NCBI GenBank assembly: GCA_964030475.1
Contig: CAXIPT010000006.1
Location: forward strand, 2,164,817 to 2,228,816
Reading direction: 5' to 3'
Source: Tethya wilhelma
Lineage: Eukaryota; Porifera; Demospongiae; Tethyida; Tethyidae
Length of the DNA stretch: 64,000 bases
The translations under genes were made by a program, and so were the position numbers. Every line of letters starts with the position of its first letter. Within the stretch, counting starts at the first letter, position 1. The notes under the pieces are model-generated. The model searched no databases, was not told the DNA's origin, and saw only the letters and a list, made by a program, of their open reading frames with translations. Positions 11,759-22,986 of the stretch are shown piece by piece.

Positions 11759-14700
11759 AAGTGCAACAAATTCACAGTATGTGGTGACATCCATGGGCAG
11801 TTTTATGATCTTCTCAATATCTTTGATCTCAATGGACTACCATCCAACGATAACCCATATGTATCCTTAATAGTTTCCATTGCAACTATTGCTATGGTTA
11901 CTTAAGATGTGGTCACCATGACAACTGTTTCTATGACACTACTGTATCCATAGTAACTGTTTCCTTGACAACAAGGCCAGTTATTTAATGGTGATTTTGT
12001 AGATAGAGGTTCATTTTCGGTAGAAGTCATTCTAACGCTCCTAGGGTTCAAAGTTCTCTATCCAGATAGATTCCATATGTCAAGAGGTAATAGTTATAAA
12101 GGGGAAAAAATAATCATAATAAATGTATGCATGGTTGTTGTGTCTTGTGAGGGAATCAAGCTTGTAAGCAAGTAAACACATGGTATGACTATAATGACCC
12201 TTGTGATCTTACTTAATCTTGCCATCATGATGACTAGTATTTCAGGTGAGATATTAAGGTTATTGTTTCAGAAAATATTATGTTAATCTTTCCATTAGTA
12301 TAATTAGGGATGACGTGATTATAATAAAAAATATGATATTTGTAACTTGATGACACTCTTCAGTGTATGAATGTATTAAATTAAAGTGTCGGACAAGTAT
12401 AAAATAGGTTTAAACAATAAACCGTTACATTAATTTATGCGTACATGTGATCAGTAAGTGTAATGACATTGAAGCTCATAAACTTGAGGATTTATATACT
12501 AGAAGCTGTAGATGGAACTGAAGAAATAAAAGTAATTTCTATTTGGTTAAATATAGATCGTCAATTAAAGCACATACAATAGCAGTGAGTACGAAGTGAT
12601 CGAAAGAATAGTGACAACAAACATTTATACTGAAATATAATATAATAGAAACAAGACACAGACAAATAGACTCACACTAATGGACAGACAGACAGACAAA
12701 CAGGTTTGAATAAAACAACTGCACGTATGACATTCATTTGTCAATGATGTATATAGTTGTGATGCAAAATTGAACATTCACTGCACATGTGGTAATTTTT
12801 AATTAGAATAAAATACGATTGTGTGTGTTAAAAGTGGTAGTAGCTACTTCAATAAAGTCATTGATTTCACTTTCTCTTTCCATTCCACGTTCATCATTTT
12901 CTCCAATGAAAGAATCAAGATGGATATCAGAAAATGTCTTTAAGGGTCTAGGCTCCAATTCAATGTCAGAGTTTTTTTGCTCTGAGCTTTGTTTGGGCAC
13001 CAGTGAAGGTGCAGATGGTTCTGTGTTAGTGGCTGACTCATTCTCTGCTACGATTGTGGTTTCTTTTCTCCCTAGATCTCCTTCTTCTTCCATGTTTTCT
13101 AGTGGTTGATACTGGATAGGTGAGTCCACCACACTGTATGTGACTACAGGATTATGAACTATGATGATTTCGTGATCAGTGGGTTCTTGTTTGGTGAGCC
13201 GTAACTTCATTTTGAAGATGTAGGAGTCGAGTTTGGTTCTTGCTTTTCTTGGAAATGCAAAAGCGCATGTGTGATAGGTCAAGATGCCTAGGAAGGTGAT
13301 GAAAGCAATGCTGGTTGAAGTGTAGGCAAGAGACTCTTGATTTCCACTGCCTTCTTCTAGGATGTAGAGAGATCCAACTGAAAAGCAAATTAGATTGAAA
13401 ATAACGGATGTTTCAAGTGCATCCAGTGGCCATGATTTATAGATTCTTCCTGGCAGTAAGATCTTTAGTATCAAAAGAGAAACCAGTGTTAGGATGATAG
13501 ATAGAAGGTTATTTCCAGGATCCCCACTGACATTGAGGGCAGCCATGATGTACAAGAAGGCACGGATCAACAGTAGTAGTCCAGTCCAGTAGCGATGGTT
13601 GATATTGTAAGGAGCAAGATAAGCATCCATGAAGGGATAAAACCTTGCATTCTTGTGTATTTTTACCATCCTATTTGGACAACGAAGGAGCCACTGATAA
13701 GAGAAGAGGAGAGAGGTGTATATAATGCCCACCAGGAGAATAAGAAGAGCTACTAGAAACAGAGGAATATGTTTCCCTTTTAAGAAATATACATTTGCAT
13801 CAATCAGCCACACTACCTCTTGTGAACCATCAGGATACTCCAGTGTTGCTGAAGAGAATGCAGCTATGATGACACGAAGGCTTTTGGCATAAGAGAGTAG
13901 AATGAGAGTAGCTAGTGTTGCCACTGGATTTGTTCCAGTAAAGAGTCTAGCAATTCTTGTAGAGTATTCACTGCTAATGATCACCATGGTAACCAAGAAT
14001 ATGATGTAAATTGGGAAAGCAAGCTGTAGCCATTCTTTGACATAGCCGTCCATTCCATCAAAGAAGCAGGTCACAAAACCAAAGTCTAGGTTGAGCCATG
14101 CAATGAAGACAATAAAGAAATTGTGAGATTGAAATGGAAAGAAAGTGGCATGATTTGTTGTGAGGATGTTGGCATAGAATATGAGTCCATTGATTGTTCC
14201 AACAGCTACTGTCAAATTAAAAAGCAGGAGAAAAGCAACTAGTGCTATACCAGCTATAGCAAAGACAATGAGTAGAGCTAGCCAGTTGTTTGAGCAAGAC
14301 AAGCAACATGAACTACCAAGAGAGAGACTGAGACCATCCTTACAAGACCCACAAAGCTTGCCACTACGATTGAAAGCACACTGTGCATCAGAACCATTGG
14401 GTGTGTTGAGGTTAATCCAGACTGGGGAGCTAGATGGATGGCAGTAGTCAAATGGACAATGAGGATAAGTTAGATAGGGACACTGCAGAGTTTCATTTTG
14501 ATTGGTACCCACTTCATCTTTGGATTCATTTACGTAACTTATCCAGATATTGTTGCTTCTTTTGACTGATGAGTTACTAACTAAACAATCAGTTATGTAG
14601 TTAGAGAGACAAGGGTCACATTCACAATTACAAGTATACTGGTGTATGATGAAACCAATTGGACAAGTGCACGGAACAAACAACATATCAAGGATGATTT

Positions 14701-17700
14701 GAGACTTAGCAATTCCAAAATCAAATTCTTGATTCTCAAGGCTCAACACCAGATGTTCTGAATCACGTGGGAAAGATATGGTGTAAGTTAAGTCTGTACA
14801 GTTTGAAGTTGTGTTCTGAGAGTCCTCTCCTTCAGCTAGTCCACCGGGATTTGAAGACAATGCTCTCACTGAAGATGGAACTGAATTCCACACTTGGTCA
14901 ACAGCAACTACTGATACACTGAAACTTAAGTGGGTTGCCTTTTTAAATGTATGAGAAGTGGGAGGTTTATCACAGTCTGGTTGGTTGTTTGTACATAAGC
15001 ATACACGAACTGGTTCTGATGATATCTCTGACTGTAGAGCATTGGTCCTGAGGTTTGTAACTTGTATCAAGTATGATGTTGCATTAATATAGGTGTTCTG
15101 ATACTTGTTGAACACCTGTGCTCTACAACTGACTGTACACCTGTCTATCAAACCTCCAAATATTGATGGGCCTGATATTCTAGCACTGTTATTAGCAAAG
15201 AACGTATTTTGAACAATTAGGTCAGGGTAGCTCACATTATGTGAGGCTAGGTCTTGAAAAAAGTATTCACTTGACTCGAATGTATCATCAGAGATATACA
15301 GTGCTCCACCATATTCAGCTGAGTTATTGATAAAGTACAGTCTAAGACTCGACATTAATTGCTGCATGCAATTAGAGTGAACACTAGAACACTCTGGTAC
15401 AGACTTTATCAAATGAAGTTTTGCATCTGATTCCAAGTAAATTCCACCTCCTTCCTCAGCTCTGTTCTCGATAAACTTAAATTGACCTTCTGTCACTATT
15501 ATCATAGAACTTTTAGCATAGATTCCTCCTCCCTTTGTTGTAGCAATATTATCTAAGATTATTGAATTTTTACTGTTAAAATTTAGCTCACTCTGATTAG
15601 CATCCATTGCTCCACCAGAAAACACTGAATTGTTTATGATTTGAAGGAGACCATTGAAACTAATAGTTCTAGACTGGATACAAATTGCACCACCTTGGTT
15701 AGCTGCATGGTTATGGCTGAAGATGCTGTTGTTGATTTCATTGACACTATCAGTAGCACTACCAAGGAACAGTACACCACTGTCATTGAGGGCTGTGTTT
15801 TTAGTGAAATAACTCCCTTCTATGCTAATGCTACCACTGTCTGTGTGTATTGCACCACCTAACACACCTGCTGTATTGCTGGTGAAATCACTGCCATGTA
15901 TGCTAATATTACCACTGTCTGTCTCTATTGCACCACCATATCTAGCTCTGTTGCTACTGAAATCACTACCATGTATGCTAATACTACCACTGTCCGTCCA
16001 TATTGCACCACCACCAAATGTAGCTGTGTTGTTACTGAAATTGCTATTATGTATGCTAATGTTACCACTGTATATTGCACCACCCCAGTCACCTGCTGTG
16101 TTACTATTGAAATCACTACCATGTACACTAATACTACCACTGACTGTACATATTGCACCACCATCATAGTCTGCTATGTTACTTATGAAATCACTACCAT
16201 GTACACTAATACTACCACTGTCTGTACATATTGCACCTCCATCAATTGCTGTGTTGTTACTGAAATCACTATCATGTATGCTAATACTACCACTGTTTGT
16301 CTTTATTGCACCACCACTACCACCTGCTGTGTTGTTACTGAAATTGCTATTATGTATGCTAATGTTACCACTGTATATTGCACCACCATCACCAGCTGTG
16401 TTACTAATGAAATCACTATCATGTATGCTAATACTACCACTGTCTGTCCATATTGCACCACCACCACCATATTTATCATCCCTAGCAATATTTCCCTCAA
16501 AGAGACACTCAGTAACATTAATATTACTACTAAAGGCAACAATAGCCCCTCCTGAGTGTATACATGTCGTACAAACAATATAATTAACAGTCTCTCTAAA
16601 TGCAATAAGAGAGATGAAAGAGCTCCTCTCAAAAGTTGCACTCCAGACATTCCTCAATTCCATTCTGTGTCCATCTTGAAATCTACAGTCCTCCATCCTC
16701 AGTTGGTCTACTGATCTCACAGAGTTCTCCTGGCAGCCACTGAACTCTAGACCACTAACACTGACCTCAGATATGGTGGCAAAATCAAAGCCTGATGAAT
16801 CTGTACATGTAACCATGGCAACTGAACTAGGGGAGGAGTTTATCTTTATAACTCGTAAAACAAGCTTGCTGACATTATGTATCTGAAGACGACAATCAAG
16901 AGTGTGATGACCAGGCTCAAAGATCAGGATAATGTTGGAGTCAATGATGTCAGAGTTTAACTGAAGCTGGGCAAATTGAGTAAGATTCAAACAATAAGTT
17001 GCATCCTCATCCAAGGGGGTGTGATCAGTGGGTGTGACAGGAAGTGATCCATTAATAGTGGGTGTGGTCTCAGTGGTACAAGGGGTGTGGTCTGCTATGA
17101 TATGGTACGTTTGAGCTGATGCTAACGTGCCAAGGAATCCAAAGGTGGATAGAAGGACAGTCAACTGCTGGACCACCATTTTAGTTTGGTTTAGGCTACT
17201 TGAGCAATCACTTATCACTGTGTTTCTGTATCTGCAAATACATTATTATGTTGTAGAGTATTTGGGTTATATTGTAACACTGACAATCTAATATATAATT
17301 GTGTATACTATATAGCGCTTAGGTTAAGCCAAAAATTTCAACCAACATCTATGTGAACTTAATAACTTAGTCTAATCATATTTGCAATATAGTAGCACGT
17401 ACTGCAACAATCAGAATTATGGCAAACACGTGTTATGATAATATTATTAGTATTAGTGTTTTAGTATACTGATGATTATTGTAAAATATATAGTATTAAT
17501 TTTTTTGTTACACTTTGACAGTATATATAATTTGCCAAATCTAATATGTCTCACCTTTGGTCTCTTCTTGAAGAGTATATATCCTTGCAAGCTAGGGCAT
17601 CTGTTTCATTCACCAAACAACCACTCTGATTGATAGTTATGTTCTTTATAAATTTTAATAAGCAGTAATTTAATTTGACTAATTGCATGCAGCCTACCTT

Positions 17701-19329
17701 TGAACTAAAATTGTTGCAATAATATCCTTATAGTGTTACTGCACTGAATCTGAGAACTCTTGAACTAAAACCTTTACTTTAAGCTTTCTCTACTTTCAAA
17801 CTTTTATGTCAGCTTCCAAGATACTAAAAATGTTATAATGAATGTAGTTCTGCATGTATTCTTTATCATGCATTATTCATAGTCTATAGAAGTTTACCAA
17901 ACAAAATATTAGACAGAATAATTATTATTGGTTTAAGTCTATTCCCAATGCACAAAATTGTAAATATTGGGAATTCTGATAAGTTTTGTTTACTCTGCCT
18001 TACCTAACCCATGCATTGGATGAGTGAGTTTGTCATTTGAGAAAGAGCTATAGTCCCATTTTTTATGATTATTTATTAATACAACAAATTTTCCCAAGGT
18101 ATAGTACCTTGAAATCATTTGTCATGTATATATAGTTTACATTGTACCATATACGTTGATAGGGAAATTTATACCACAAAATTTATGGCAAAAGTTCAAC
18201 AAGCAAAATTTCTGACAGTAAAATTTTCCCAATCTATATCTGAAAATCACCTAAGATACTACAGTAGCATGCAATAATAGTGGAACACACCGTTACTCTA
18301 CATACATGTGCTTACCCTATACAGTTTGAGATGCAACTTTAAATGCAAAAGTGTGAAAATATTATAATATATGCCATGCACAAGACCTAGTTTCTGATTC
18401 AGATTAGACTACTCAGTTTTCTCAGATCGAACATAAAAATTGTTTAACAAAAAAAACTCACAGTCTGCAAAACTTTTTCAACCAAAAATTTGCACAATAT
18501 CACTATTCACAAAATTAAGCTGTATATGGTTTGTATGTATCTTCCTGCAGGTAACCATGAGAGTAAGACAATGAATGAGATGTATGGTTTTGATGGGGAG
18601 GTGAAGTCAAAGTACAGCTCTCAGATGTCAGAGCTGTTCACAGAGCTCTTTAACTGGCTACCCCTGGCTCACTGCATTGAGAGGAAGATACTGGTATATA
18701 ATAATATTATGAGATGGGGTGGGTGGTTATTATGACTGGATGTTTCAATTGCAATCCAAGTAGGTGTTCTTTTTCATGGAATACCTGACTAAATGTTGTA
18801 GGGGGCTCTTATACTAGTTCAAAAGTACACATTGAGACACAATGACTGCTGTACATGAAGAGTTCTAAAACGAGATTGTTTGGGTTCTTGTACTGGTATA
18901 CTGGTTTAGAAGTACTATCAAATCCCCATGGGCTAATTGTACAACTCAGTCATACACATGCACACACTCTCTCTCTCAGGTGACTCATGGTGGTCTGTTC
19001 AAAGAAGATGGGGTGGTGTTAGATGACATCAGACAAGTCACTAGAGACAGACAACCCCCAGAAGAAGGTACTTTATAGAGTAGTTCACTTTTAGCTTATG
19101 AGTACTATCATGTTTTTATATAATGTGATAGTATACTATATAGAATTAATGTTTTTGTTGCTGTTGTTTTTGTTTGTTTTCATTAGGTGTTATGTGTGAT
19201 CTATTGTGGTCAGATCCTCAAGATTTGGTGAGTGTCAGCGCATGCATGTGTGTTAATCATGACTGAGTTATATGGCTAGTGCACAGGCATGCTAACTGAA
19301 AACCTTTTGGTTTTTAAGTTCTTGTGTGT

Positions 19330-19386
<57 letters not shown>

Positions 19387-20100
19387 TATGTGTGTGGGTG
19401 GGTGGGTGGATAGGTGTGTCACTGAGTGAGTGAGTACTGCATGTTGAAAGAATGCCTCTCTCTCTCTCTCTTTCAGTCTGGCCGTTCTGTCAGTAAAAGA
19501 GGAGTTGGTATTCAGTTTGGACCAGACATCACTGACGAATTCTTAAGAAGAAATGGCTTAGGTATTAATAAAAATGTATAGCATTGTTTATTTCCATGGT
19601 AACCAAAAGCACCCATATAATAATATTAATGATTTCACTCAATGAAGAAATCAATAATGGTTAAAGAGATCATGCAGTGTAACACAACATAACATAAACT
19701 AACACAGAAATGATCATCAGAAGTCACGAGGTCAAGGCTGATGGTTATGAGGTGGCTCACGATGGCAAATGTATCACAGTCTTCTCAGCTCCCAATTACT
19801 GGTGAATACATGTTTGGTGTCAATTGTCATGGCAACCATTTGTGGATGATGTCATAATGATGTGATGTTTGTTGCCATAGTGACCAAATGGGAAATAAAG
19901 GAGCATATTTAACACTCACAAAAGATTTACAACCAGAGTTTACAACATATGATGCAGTGGTAAGTTTATCAGCACACATACTCAAGTCTTATTTTGCAAG
20001 AAAGCTAAGATATAATTATCTCCCTTTCTTTCACACACAGCCACACCCTAATGTTCGACCAATGCAGTACGCAGGTCCACTTTTTAACCTACTTTCTTAG
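10129..20100 (+). CDS. PPP5C: Serine/threonine-protein phosphatase 5 (PP5)
   Basis: PP5 is a phosphatase with an N-terminal TPR domain that docks HSP90. Fourteen exons join in frame to 479 residues (human 499): 10129-10204, 10580-10749, 10911-11124, 11358-11476, 11569-11634, 11762-11860, 11981-12086, 18551-18693, 18980-19067, 19187-19227, 19477-19561, 19708-19801, 19881-19959 and 20041-20100. Exons 1-3 give three TPRs ([19 protein letters not shown] onward). The catalytic motifs GDIHG, GDFVDRG, RGNHE, VTHGG and FSAPNYCDQMGNK are all present, so the two-metal site looks intact. Intron 7 (12087-18550) splits the codon of the glycine in RGNHE and contains a complete antisense gene. A candidate AATAAA lies at 20355-20360. 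Confidence 0.96.
11697..11757 (+). repeat. (CT)n microsatellite forming a PPP5C acceptor tract
   Basis: About 55 bp of CT repeats end in TTTCTCAAG directly before exon 6. Confidence 0.95.
12803..17218 (-). CDS. Nested intronless gene: polymorphic-outer-membrane-protein-type beta-helix repeats plus multi-pass membrane domain
   Basis: A single 1471-codon open frame lies inside PPP5C intron 7 on the opposite strand. The likely start is the second Met (M14), because [22 protein letters not shown] is a clear signal peptide. Residues about 215-650 are repeats with the chlamydial Pmp signatures GGAI and FxxN (unit like [18 protein letters not shown]), predicted to form an extracellular right-handed beta-helix. 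A Cys-rich segment (about 850-960, with CNCECDPC and LCGSCKDG) precedes eight or nine hydrophobic helices (about 975-1330). One of the loops there carries [19 protein letters not shown]. An acidic cytoplasmic tail of roughly 110 residues follows. This looks like a surface receptor or adhesin. Function and ligand are unknown. The absence of introns suggests retroposition or transfer. Confidence 0.85.
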   Translation of the reverse strand: MISDCSSSLNQTKMVVQQLTVLLSTFGFLGTLASAQTYHIIADHTPCTTETTPTINGSLPVTPTDHTPLDEDATYCLNLTQFAQLQLNSDIIDSNIILIFEPGHHTLDCRLQIHNVSKLVLRVIKINSSPSSVAMVTCTDSSGFDFATISEVSVSGLEFSGCQENSVRSVDQLRMEDCRFQDGHRMELRNVWSATFERSSFISLIAFRETVNYIVCTTCIHSGGAIVAFSSNINVTECLFEGNIARDDKYGGGGAIWTDSGSISIHDSDFISNTAGDGGAIYSGNISIHNSNFSNNTAGGSGGAIKTNSGSISIHDSDFSNNTAIDGGAICTDSGSISVHGSDFISNIADYDGGAICTVSGSISVHGSDFNSNTAGDWGGAIYSGNISIHNSNFSNNTATFGGGAIWTDSGSISIHGSDFSSNRARYGGAIETDSGNISIHGSDFTSNTAGVLGGAIHTDSGSISIEGSYFTKNTALNDSGVLFLGSATDSVNEINNSIFSHNHAANQGGAICIQSRTISFNGLLQIINNSVFSGGAMDANQSELNFNSKNSIILDNIATTKGGGIYAKSSMIIVTEGQFKFIENRAEEGGGIYLESDAKLHLIKSVPECSSVHSNCMQQLMSSLRLYFINNSAEYGGALYISDDTFESSEYFFQDLASHNVSYPDLIVQNTFFANNSARISGPSIFGGLIDRCTVSCRAQVFNKYQNTYINATSYLIQVTNLRTNALQSEISSEPVRVCLCTNNQPDCDKPPTSHTFKKATHLSFSVSVVAVDQVWNSVPSSVRALSSNPGGLAEGEDSQNTTSNCTDLTYTISFPRDSEHLVLSLENQEFDFGIAKSQIILDMLFVPCTCPIGFIIHQYTCNCECDPCLSNYITDCLVSNSSVKRSNNIWISYVNESKDEVGTNQNETLQCPYLTYPHCPFDYCHPSSSPVWINLNTPNGSDAQCAFNRSGKLCGSCKDGLSLSLGSSCCLSCSNNWLALLIVFAIAGIALVAFLLLFNLTVAVGTINGLIFYANILTTNHATFFPFQSHNFFIVFIAWLNLDFGFVTCFFDGMDGYVKEWLQLAFPIYIIFLVTMVIISSEYSTRIARLFTGTNPVATLATLILLSYAKSLRVIIAAFSSATLEYPDGSQEVVWLIDANVYFLKGKHIPLFLVALLILLVGIIYTSLLFSYQWLLRCPNRMVKIHKNARFYPFMDAYLAPYNINHRYWTGLLLLIRAFLYIMAALNVSGDPGNNLLSIILTLVSLLILKILLPGRIYKSWPLDALETSVIFNLICFSVGSLYILEEGSGNQESLAYTSTSIAFITFLGILTYHTCAFAFPRKARTKLDSYIFKMKLRLTKQEPTDHEIIIVHNPVVTYSVVDSPIQYQPLENMEEEGDLGRKETTIVAENESATNTEPSAPSLVPKQSSEQKNSDIELEPRPLKTFSDIHLDSFIGENDERGMERESEINDFIEVATTTFNTHNRILF
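15770..16500 (-). repeat. DNA-level tandem repeats encoding the Pmp-type units
   Basis: About nine copies of a unit of roughly 75-84 bp recur inside the nested gene. On the plus strand each reads approximately as (C/T)TGAAATCACTACCATGTA followed by a GCTAATACTACCACTGTC-like stretch and TATTGCACCACC. Neighbouring units are nearly identical in DNA, which implies recent expansion or gene conversion. Long antisense frames across this stretch are by-products. Confidence 0.85.
17219..18550 (+). other. Remainder of PPP5C intron 7
   Basis: This is AT-rich sequence with no exon that I can support. At about 18150-18235 there is an inverted-repeat stretch (GATAGGGAAATTTAT on one side, AAATTTTCCCAATCTA on the other) resembling a degraded terminal-inverted-repeat element. 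Confidence 0.5.
19321..19386 (+). repeat. (GT)n microsatellite in PPP5C intron 10
   Basis: About 60 bp of GT repeats with TATG interruptions, followed by GGGTG repeats. Confidence 0.95.
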
Positions 20101-20398
20101 CAGTAGTGTAAAATAGTATTATACATTTTATATAGTTTCACTAATTTATTTGTGGTACCCCTATAATAATTAATAACTAACTATAACCTTAATTGATGTA
20201 ATCAATTGTCACCCATATAGTGAATAATAGTTTCGAGTATTCCAAATGTTTCACGTTAGAGAAATAACTGCTATTGTGAATCATAATACATGAATGTTAT
20301 CCATTAATAACTAACCATCAAACATGTACGATTACTTTGTTATAAGTATACCAACAATAAAGTATTATGATCGTTCCAGCCAGTTGAAGGTTGATGAA

Positions 20399-20497
20399 CT
20401 AGATTTGCTTGTAGTCCAGTTTGGTCTCAAGTTTCTTTGTGTCCGAGACCTTGCGAACAAGTCCTCATTTTCAACATACTCTCTTATGCCAAACATC

Positions 20498-20498
<1 letters not shown>
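20399..20498 (-). pseudogene. PSMC6: Degenerate last exon of PSMC6 (Rpt4)
   Basis: Read on the minus strand, a CACACACAG acceptor precedes GMFGIREYVENEDL. After a frame change the sequence reads RKVSDTKKLETKLDYKQI and then stop, matching the conserved Rpt4 C-terminus (RKVADSKKLESKLDYKPV in vertebrates). The junction GACTT/GTTCGC lacks about 10 nt relative to the expected FMKAV codons, and two codons are missing after GIR. The frame is therefore broken. Strand and order agree with exons 1-5 of PSMC6 at 26155-28211, so this is probably the 3' end of the same locus. Its stop lies 298 bp from the end of convergent PPP5C. Confidence 0.8.
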
Positions 20499-20500
<2 letters not shown>

Positions 20501-20570
<70 letters not shown>

Positions 20571-20571
20571 N

Positions 20572-20608
<37 letters not shown>

Positions 20609-20626
20609 ATGTGCGTGTGTGTGTGT
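20501..20626. repeat. (GT)n microsatellite with one undetermined base
   Basis: About 126 bp of nearly perfect GT dinucleotides, with one n at 20571 and GCAT/GCGT interruptions at the right end. It separates the PSMC6 tail from the inverted PPP5C exon copy and may mark a rearrangement point. Confidence 0.95.
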
Positions 20627-20627
20627 C

Positions 20628-20684
20628 AATAAACTTACCACTGCATCCTAAGTCATAAACTCTGGTTGTAAATCTTTTGTGATT
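20628..20684 (-). pseudogene. Inverted partial copy of PPP5C exon 13 and its donor
   Basis: The reverse complement reads CACAAAAGATTTACAACCAG, then AGTTTATGACTTAGGATGCA, then GTGGTAAGTTTAT. It matches PPP5C 19918-19969 closely, including the GTG|GTAAG donor. Five or six substitutions replace TTACAACATATGATG by TTATGACTTAGGATG and create an in-frame TAG. It is a short inverted duplication lying 3' of the parent gene. Confidence 0.8.
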
Positions 20685-22911
20685 ATACATCTCATGTTTA
20701 ATAATTGCTCATCACTAGTTTAACCCTTTTGATTCTTAAACCGTAATTATGTCATAACTGATATTAATTTTTATGTGTCATACATGAGATCATTCTCTGC
20801 GCACTTAAGGCCCGGGTCAGTAGAAATTTCATTAAAAAATTGCCTAAAACAACCCTCATTTTACAGCATGTGAAAATATTTATCCAAAATATTTTGATAT
20901 CATCAGAAAATATAATCTTATTTTTTCATGTAACCAAAATTTTATGTCAAAATGATGAATATTTATGTATTTAATGAGTTTTCAATAAAACACCCAAACT
21001 CATGAATAATTAAAAAACAGTGAAGTTAATTATGGCAACCAAACTTTCACAAGAGATAATTATCATCATAATCCCCATGGGGAAAAAAATTCGTCAATTG
21101 GTTGATGATATACGACTGAGAAGGAGAAATCGGTAGGTGTGCATTATATGGAAAATGTATCGTATCTCGGACCTTGATACGTATCTTGCTATCCCCATGG
21201 AGATTTGAGGTATAATTAATTAGACGATTAATTGGACAAAATTTGGTTGCCATGGCAACAGTTCTTCTTTACCGTTTAATTAAATTATTAATTTTATGAA
21301 TATTAATGAGGTCACATGACACAATTTTTTTCCAAAATGTTCAAGATAGATGCAAGATAATTCACCTATGTTTCCATGGTGATAACATACTCCATTAAAA
21401 AGCTATTTCAATTTTGCATAATTTTTTTCCTTAATTAGTTACCTTAACCTGCCCCAGGCCTTAATGGCACTGAGTTGTTTTAGAAGTGAGAAAAAAAACA
21501 TTACTAGACTACAATTCACAATGTCATACTTGAATAATTGTTAACACAATAATTAAATTTGATAGTAGGTATTTATAGCATAAAGCATAATTTATAGGTG
21601 TTTGTGTTTGGGGGGAAAAACAACAGTGTAGTAGAGTAACAAAGATTAATTATACTGAAACTGAATACAATATCATTAATATTTTTAAGACACATGCTGA
21701 ATACATACTCTTAGACTAACGTATAACACATAGACAGACAAATAGGTTTGAATACAACAATTATAATAACACTTTAATATACCTATTGATAACCGCAGTG
21801 ATATGAAACTGCCTATGTTTAACAAAATAATTATACATGCTATTTTTGGACTTAATACATTACATTGTACGTTTTATTTTGGCTAGTTATATAATGACAT
21901 ACAATAATTGAAAGTGAAAACAAGTTCTAGTCACAACATAAAACACGTGTGCACATGTATTCNGGGGTCCATTGTGCCATATGTGTGCACTGATACTGAT
22001 ATCACAATTACTGATTGAACAATTATCGTGTTTCCTTGATCCACAATGCAATAGTACATTGTTTCCCTTTGAATGATGTTGTTGTTGCTATCCAATTAAA
22101 CTCATGGTGATCTTTTGATTTGATTGATTACACTGATAGCTATATATTGCAATCTAGTGATCTACTCCATATTGCTGTATTGTGCTGTATAGTCAACAGT
22201 CACACCACGTACTATATAATTATATGCTAAATTTTCTATACAGTTGTCGGGCGATAATGTGCTGCTTAAGGACATGTATAGCTTAAATAAATAATGAGTA
22301 CTTAATTTTGCGATTATGCAACCCATCATATTTTTTGGGTACTAACAATTGCAATTGCAATATACAACCCACACCTACACTGAGAAAATAGGCAGCTCAA
22401 GTGCTAAGTGTCAGCACGTTGCCTCTCACGTGCTCAAAAACGCAGAACTAGACTAACTCGTACGTACTAGACAATCGAGACTAAGATTAGGACCTGTTCA
22501 AAAAGTTCCAGTTATACAGTTGCTGTATGTATGGATCCCAAAGCTGTGCATGCAAGGAATGTTCTCTAGCTTTGTAAACACTTTGTCTTAGCTTTGTGAG
22601 CGTGAACAGTACTGTGGCACGCAGTTCTAATTACTTAAAAATTCAAAATTACTTTTAGAGCATTAATAATTAATTTTGCAGGTACATATGTACAGCAATT
22701 TTGGACAAATTTGCTAACTATTGATTGTATTGTATACAGTGAAATTGACTTCTGGTGTTTCTTTCAAGTGCTGGAGTCAGTCACTTTGGCAATGTTAAAA
22801 TGGAAAGGTCAGATGAGTACAGGGAATTTCCCTTGGGAGATTTCAATGAATGTTCCATATTTTTCACGTGGCTAAACTACATCAATAGTATATGGCTTTC
22901 CTGGATACAAG
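20685..22911. other. Intergenic AT-rich DNA with repeat traces
   Basis: No exon can be supported on either strand. An inverted pair ATGGCAACCAAACTTT (about 21032) and AAATTTGGTTGCCATGGC (about 21239) encloses about 200 bp and may be a small transposon. At 21690-21775 lies a diverged copy of the 3' flank of the nested Pmp-type gene. One undetermined base is at 21963. Confidence 0.5.
21690..21775. repeat. Diverged direct copy of the 3' flank of the nested Pmp-type gene
   Basis: AGACAGACAAATAGGTTTGA, then ATACAACAATTATAATAACA, matches 12690-12733 (AGACAGACAAACAGGTTTGA, then ATAAAACAACTGCACGTATG). Weaker similarity extends upstream (AAGACACATG-like against AAGACACAGA). The copy lies downstream of PPP5C in the same orientation. 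Confidence 0.55.
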
Positions 22912-22919
22912 TATAAAAG
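22912..22919 (+). promoter_or_regulatory. TATA box of the gene at 22987
   Basis: TATAAAAG lies 68 bp before the start codon. No comparable TATA box is obvious near the housekeeping genes of this window. A strong TATA box fits an inducible or tissue-specific gene. Confidence 0.7.
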
Positions 22920-22986
22920 GAGTGCTCCAACCAAGGGCCTGAATACAATTTTTTTTTCCCTTCTGCTCATCTTCTTTGGATCTACA

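Noticed and set aside
15822..16583. Plus-strand frames of 115-219 codons (Thr/Tyr/Cys-rich or Leu/Pro-rich)
   Set aside because: They are antisense shadows of the beta-helix repeats of the nested minus-strand gene; their regularity follows from the repeat.
20365..20610. Single reading frame running through the PSMC6 tail and the CA repeat
   Set aside because: The frame leaves the Rpt4 homology after EDL. The true homology continues in another frame, so this is a decayed exon and not a new gene.
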